DNA of 16,429 nt from JAKAGZ01 sp035266865 (GTDB taxonomy: Bacteria > Bacteroidota > Ignavibacteria > Ignavibacteriales > Ignavibacteriaceae): contig DATFMR010000007.1 of NCBI GenBank assembly GCA_035266865.1, forward strand, positions 1-16,429, written 5' to 3'. The notes below the pieces were generated by a model that did no database searches, was not told the DNA's origin, and saw nothing but the letters and a program-made list of their open reading frames with translations. The position numbers were made by a program, and so were the translations under genes. Positions 14,896 to 16,429 of the stretch are shown piece by piece. The stretch's first letter is position 1. Each line of letters starts with the position of its first letter.

Positions 14896-15936
14896 TTAGA
14901 ACCCGAACCTGATTGTGAATGCATTGTTTGCATCGAAGTATTTTACAGGAACATATGCATAATCAAGAGAGATATCAAGATCAGTGAACTGTTTGAAGTT
15001 TACACCAACGCCGAGTGAAAAATCCTGAAAAATATTTGGATTATCATCTGCTGTATTTGGTGAGAACATATAACCGCCTCTTAGATAAAGCATATTCTGA
15101 TAATTATATTCAGCACCAATTCTGTATTCATCATAAGCAAAGTTATTATTTACAAATGTACCAGCAAATGATAATGAATTATCTTCATCAAAATGTCTGC
15201 TATAAGCAAGACCAAGTGAAATTTCAGAAGGCAATTCAAAAGATGCAGCACCTACCTGGTAAAATGTTGCAGGTCTCTGAGAACCCTGAGCGGTAGCCTG
15301 AATCCAAAGAGCAGAGCCTTCATATTTCATTGAACCACCAAGGTTTTTTACAGCAACACCAACTGCCAGGCCATCTATATCAAACAGGTTCCTGTACTGA
15401 ACACCTACATCAAAACTGAGGGCATTAGCCTGTACTCTTGCCCAGCTTTCATTAATAAAGTTAAATGTAGTTCCAACCGAAATACGGTCAGTAAGTTGTC
15501 TTGAATATGTTACACCAATAACAAAATAAGAAGGTGTAAACTGTTCACCCGTACCATCCGGCTGTGCTAAGGTTGTCACATCAATTGCTCCAACATTTAA
15601 AGACCTGAATGCAAGAGCTAAAGTTCCGAAACCTTCGAAACTTCCGCTTACAGCAACATAATCCATGTTCATATCGGCAATATATTTTCTATAGGAGAAT
15701 ATTGCGTTAGCTGAGGTATTTGTAACTGCAACACCTGCCGGGTTCCAATAAATAGCTTCCAAACCTGTGGCAGAAGCAACAGCTGAACCTCCCATTCCAA
15801 GATATCTGCTGCCAACCGGTATTTTTAGCTCAGGGGCAGCTGCTGTTCCCGCTCTGTTTTCACCGCCTGCAAAAGCATCAACTATTGCAATGGTGCAAAT
15901 CAGAAGGACAAACAGTAATTTTTTAATTTGAATCAT
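14896..15936 (-). CDS. PorV/PorQ-family outer-membrane beta-barrel protein
   Basis: A 346-residue exported outer-membrane protein. I chose the ATG at 15936: a GGAGGA ribosome site lies 4 bases upstream, and the longer frame beginning with TTG at 15948 would read through that site. Residues 1-23 are a signal peptide ending AFA. Next comes the family signature: AAPELKIPVGSRYLGMGG (33-50), then a TGLEAIYWNPAG block (57-68). The rest alternates amphipathic beta strands with Tyr/Phe-rich turns and ends in Phe (TIRFGF), as barrel proteins do. PorV is a core T9SS component that shuttles cargo to the attachment complex, but the family has many paralogues in Ignavibacteria, including general FadL-like barrels. 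Its place directly downstream of a T9SS cargo gene supports a secretion-related or cargo-specific role; this is inference. Confidence 0.88.
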   Translation of the reverse strand: MIQIKKLLFVLLICTIAIVDAFAGGENRAGTAAAPELKIPVGSRYLGMGGSAVASATGLEAIYWNPAGVAVTNTSANAIFSYRKYIADMNMDYVAVSGSFEGFGTLALAFRSLNVGAIDVTTLAQPDGTGEQFTPSYFVIGVTYSRQLTDRISVGTTFNFINESWARVQANALSFDVGVQYRNLFDIDGLAVGVAVKNLGGSMKYEGSALWIQATAQGSQRPATFYQVGAASFELPSEISLGLAYSRHFDEDNSLSFAGTFVNNNFAYDEYRIGAEYNYQNMLYLRGGYMFSPNTADDNPNIFQDFSLGVGVNFKQFTDLDISLDYAYVPVKYFDANNAFTIRFGF

Positions 15937-15940
15937 ATTT

Positions 15941-15946
15941 TCCTCC
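15941..15946 (-). promoter_or_regulatory. Strong Shine-Dalgarno (GGAGGA) deciding the PorV/PorQ-family start
   Basis: On the minus strand GGAGGA lies 4 bases before the ATG at 15934-15936. It rules out the in-frame TTG at 15946-15948, which overlaps it, and suggests high expression of this barrel protein. Confidence 0.82.
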
Positions 15947-15973
15947 AATTTCCAATTAAATTAAATTTTATAA

Positions 15974-16006
15974 TTGAGGTATAAGCTTATTAAGCTTATA
16001 CCTCAA
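15974..16006 (-). terminator. Perfect 16-bp inverted repeat between T9SS cargo gene and PorV/PorQ gene
   Basis: Arms 15974-15989 and 15991-16006 are perfectly complementary around a single central base. The structure starts 7 bases after the cargo gene's stop and is followed on the minus strand by TTATAAAATTTAATTT, a poor T-run. Likely a terminator or attenuator separating the two genes. Each arm also contains the 8-bp palindrome TAAGCTTA (15982-15989 and 15991-15998), so alternative pairings or a protein-bound double dyad are possible. Only 38 bases separate it from the PorV/PorQ start. Confidence 0.65.
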
Positions 16007-16012
16007 GAAACA

Positions 16013-16429
16013 TCAATACACGTTTAGTATTTGTTCTTCCTGAATCATTGCAAATTTTAGAATTTTTGTCTGACCAAGATCCGGCATATCTATATAAACT
16101 ACATATATACCGCTTGCAACCGGATAATTATTCTGATTGGTCATATTCCATGTTATAAACTGAGACGGATCATCCTTCTGTAATCTTGTTACCTGAACTC
16201 CGGCAAGATCAAATATTCTGATAGTTGCCTTTTGAGGTAGATGATTAAATGTTACAAAATGACCCTGTCTTGATGTTTCACTGTTTGAATATCCATAATA
16301 AGGATTCGGGAACACATTTATTTTTTCAACATCTGTTTTTGCTAAAGATGTATTATTAGTTACAGATGGTGCGGTAAATGTGAATTCATCTGCTGTTGTA
16401 CTTGGTTTTGTCGTTGCAATATGTACAAC
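16013..16429 (-). CDS. C-terminal part of a T9SS-secreted protein with type A sorting domain (cut by right edge)
   Basis: The frame is open from the stop at 16013-16015 to the window edge, so 138 C-terminal residues are visible; the in-frame GTG at 16315 is internal. The first 35 or so residues are a Thr/Ser-rich linker (TTKPSTTADEFTFTAPSVTN). The last 100 form the T9SS type A sorting domain, with VFPNPYYGYSN, ATIRIFDLAGVQV, FITWNMTNQNNYPVASGIYV and a final KILKFAMIQEE. In this system the domain directs the protein through the outer membrane and is usually removed, leaving the protein surface-bound or released. The PYYG form and the VASGIYVVYIDMP strand are typical of Ignavibacteria. What the functional domain does is outside the window. 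It is followed by a perfect hairpin and the PorV/PorQ-family gene on the same strand. Confidence 0.93.
   Translation of the reverse strand, partial: VVHIATTKPSTTADEFTFTAPSVTNNTSLAKTDVEKINVFPNPYYGYSNSETSRQGHFVTFNHLPQKATIRIFDLAGVQVTRLQKDDPSQFITWNMTNQNNYPVASGIYVVYIDMPDLGQTKILKFAMIQEEQILNVY

Noticed and set aside
15937..15948. TTG start for the PorV/PorQ-family protein
   Set aside because: The TTG overlaps the GGAGGA ribosome site that serves the ATG at 15936.
16013..16315. A stand-alone 100-residue protein starting at GTG 16315
   Set aside because: The frame is open to the window edge, and the GTG codes for Val in the sorting-domain motif NVFPNP, so this is the tail of a larger secreted protein.
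1..16429. Defence system, CRISPR array, insertion sequence, integron, phage or tRNA/rRNA gene
   Set aside because: I saw no regularly spaced repeats, transposase or integrase motifs, terminal inverted repeats around gene blocks, or tRNA-like cloverleaf. Gene content and spacing look like stable chromosome.

Overview
The window is AT-rich and densely coded. It most likely comes from the Ignavibacteria/Chlorobi side of the Bacteroidota-Chlorobi (FCB) group. The main evidence is at the right edge: a type IX secretion (T9SS) type A C-terminal sorting domain of the form common in Ignavibacteria, next to a PorV/PorQ-family outer-membrane protein. Most of the exported proteins carry an N-terminal signal peptide. 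The strong GGAGG ribosome sites before some genes argue against a typical Bacteroides-like genome. The assignment comes from reading the proteins, not from a database search.

Layout. 1-1272 (-) is the N-terminal third of pyruvate:ferredoxin oxidoreductase, cut by the left edge. 1515-2336 (+) is a TauE/SafE permease, convergent with 2339-4390 (-), a single-chain ADP-forming acyl/acetyl-CoA synthetase. 4553-6019 (+) is an aromatic-amino-acid-decarboxylase-like PLP enzyme, joined by an ATGA overlap to 6016-7305 (+), a secreted TPR plus beta-propeller protein of unknown function. 7357-9618 (-) is a secreted GH89 alpha-N-acetylglucosaminidase, lying downstream of 9694-10320 (-), a rhomboid protease. 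10484-11857 (+) is a secreted DUF4139 protein. 11905-12111 (-) is a 68-residue protein. 12207-14648 (-) is a large secreted metzincin-type zinc protease. 14896-15936 (-) is the PorV/PorQ-family protein, and 16013-16429 (-) is the C-terminus of a T9SS cargo protein.

How they fit together. PFOR plus the ADP-forming synthetase give a plausible anaerobic route from pyruvate through acetyl-CoA to acetate, with one ATP made. The right half is about the cell envelope and extracellular degradation: glycosidase, metalloprotease, intramembrane protease, DUF4139 protein, outer-membrane barrel and T9SS cargo. This suits a heterotroph living on polymers. The genes alternate in strand and look like short independent units, not one large operon.

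No gap reaches 300 bases. The largest, 1273-1514 and 14649-14895, hold candidate promoters and, in the second, a good intrinsic terminator. I saw no tRNA, rRNA, CRISPR array, insertion sequence, integrase or recognisable defence system. The window reads as ordinary chromosome, with a few regulatory structures and one unusual gene pair worth checking.
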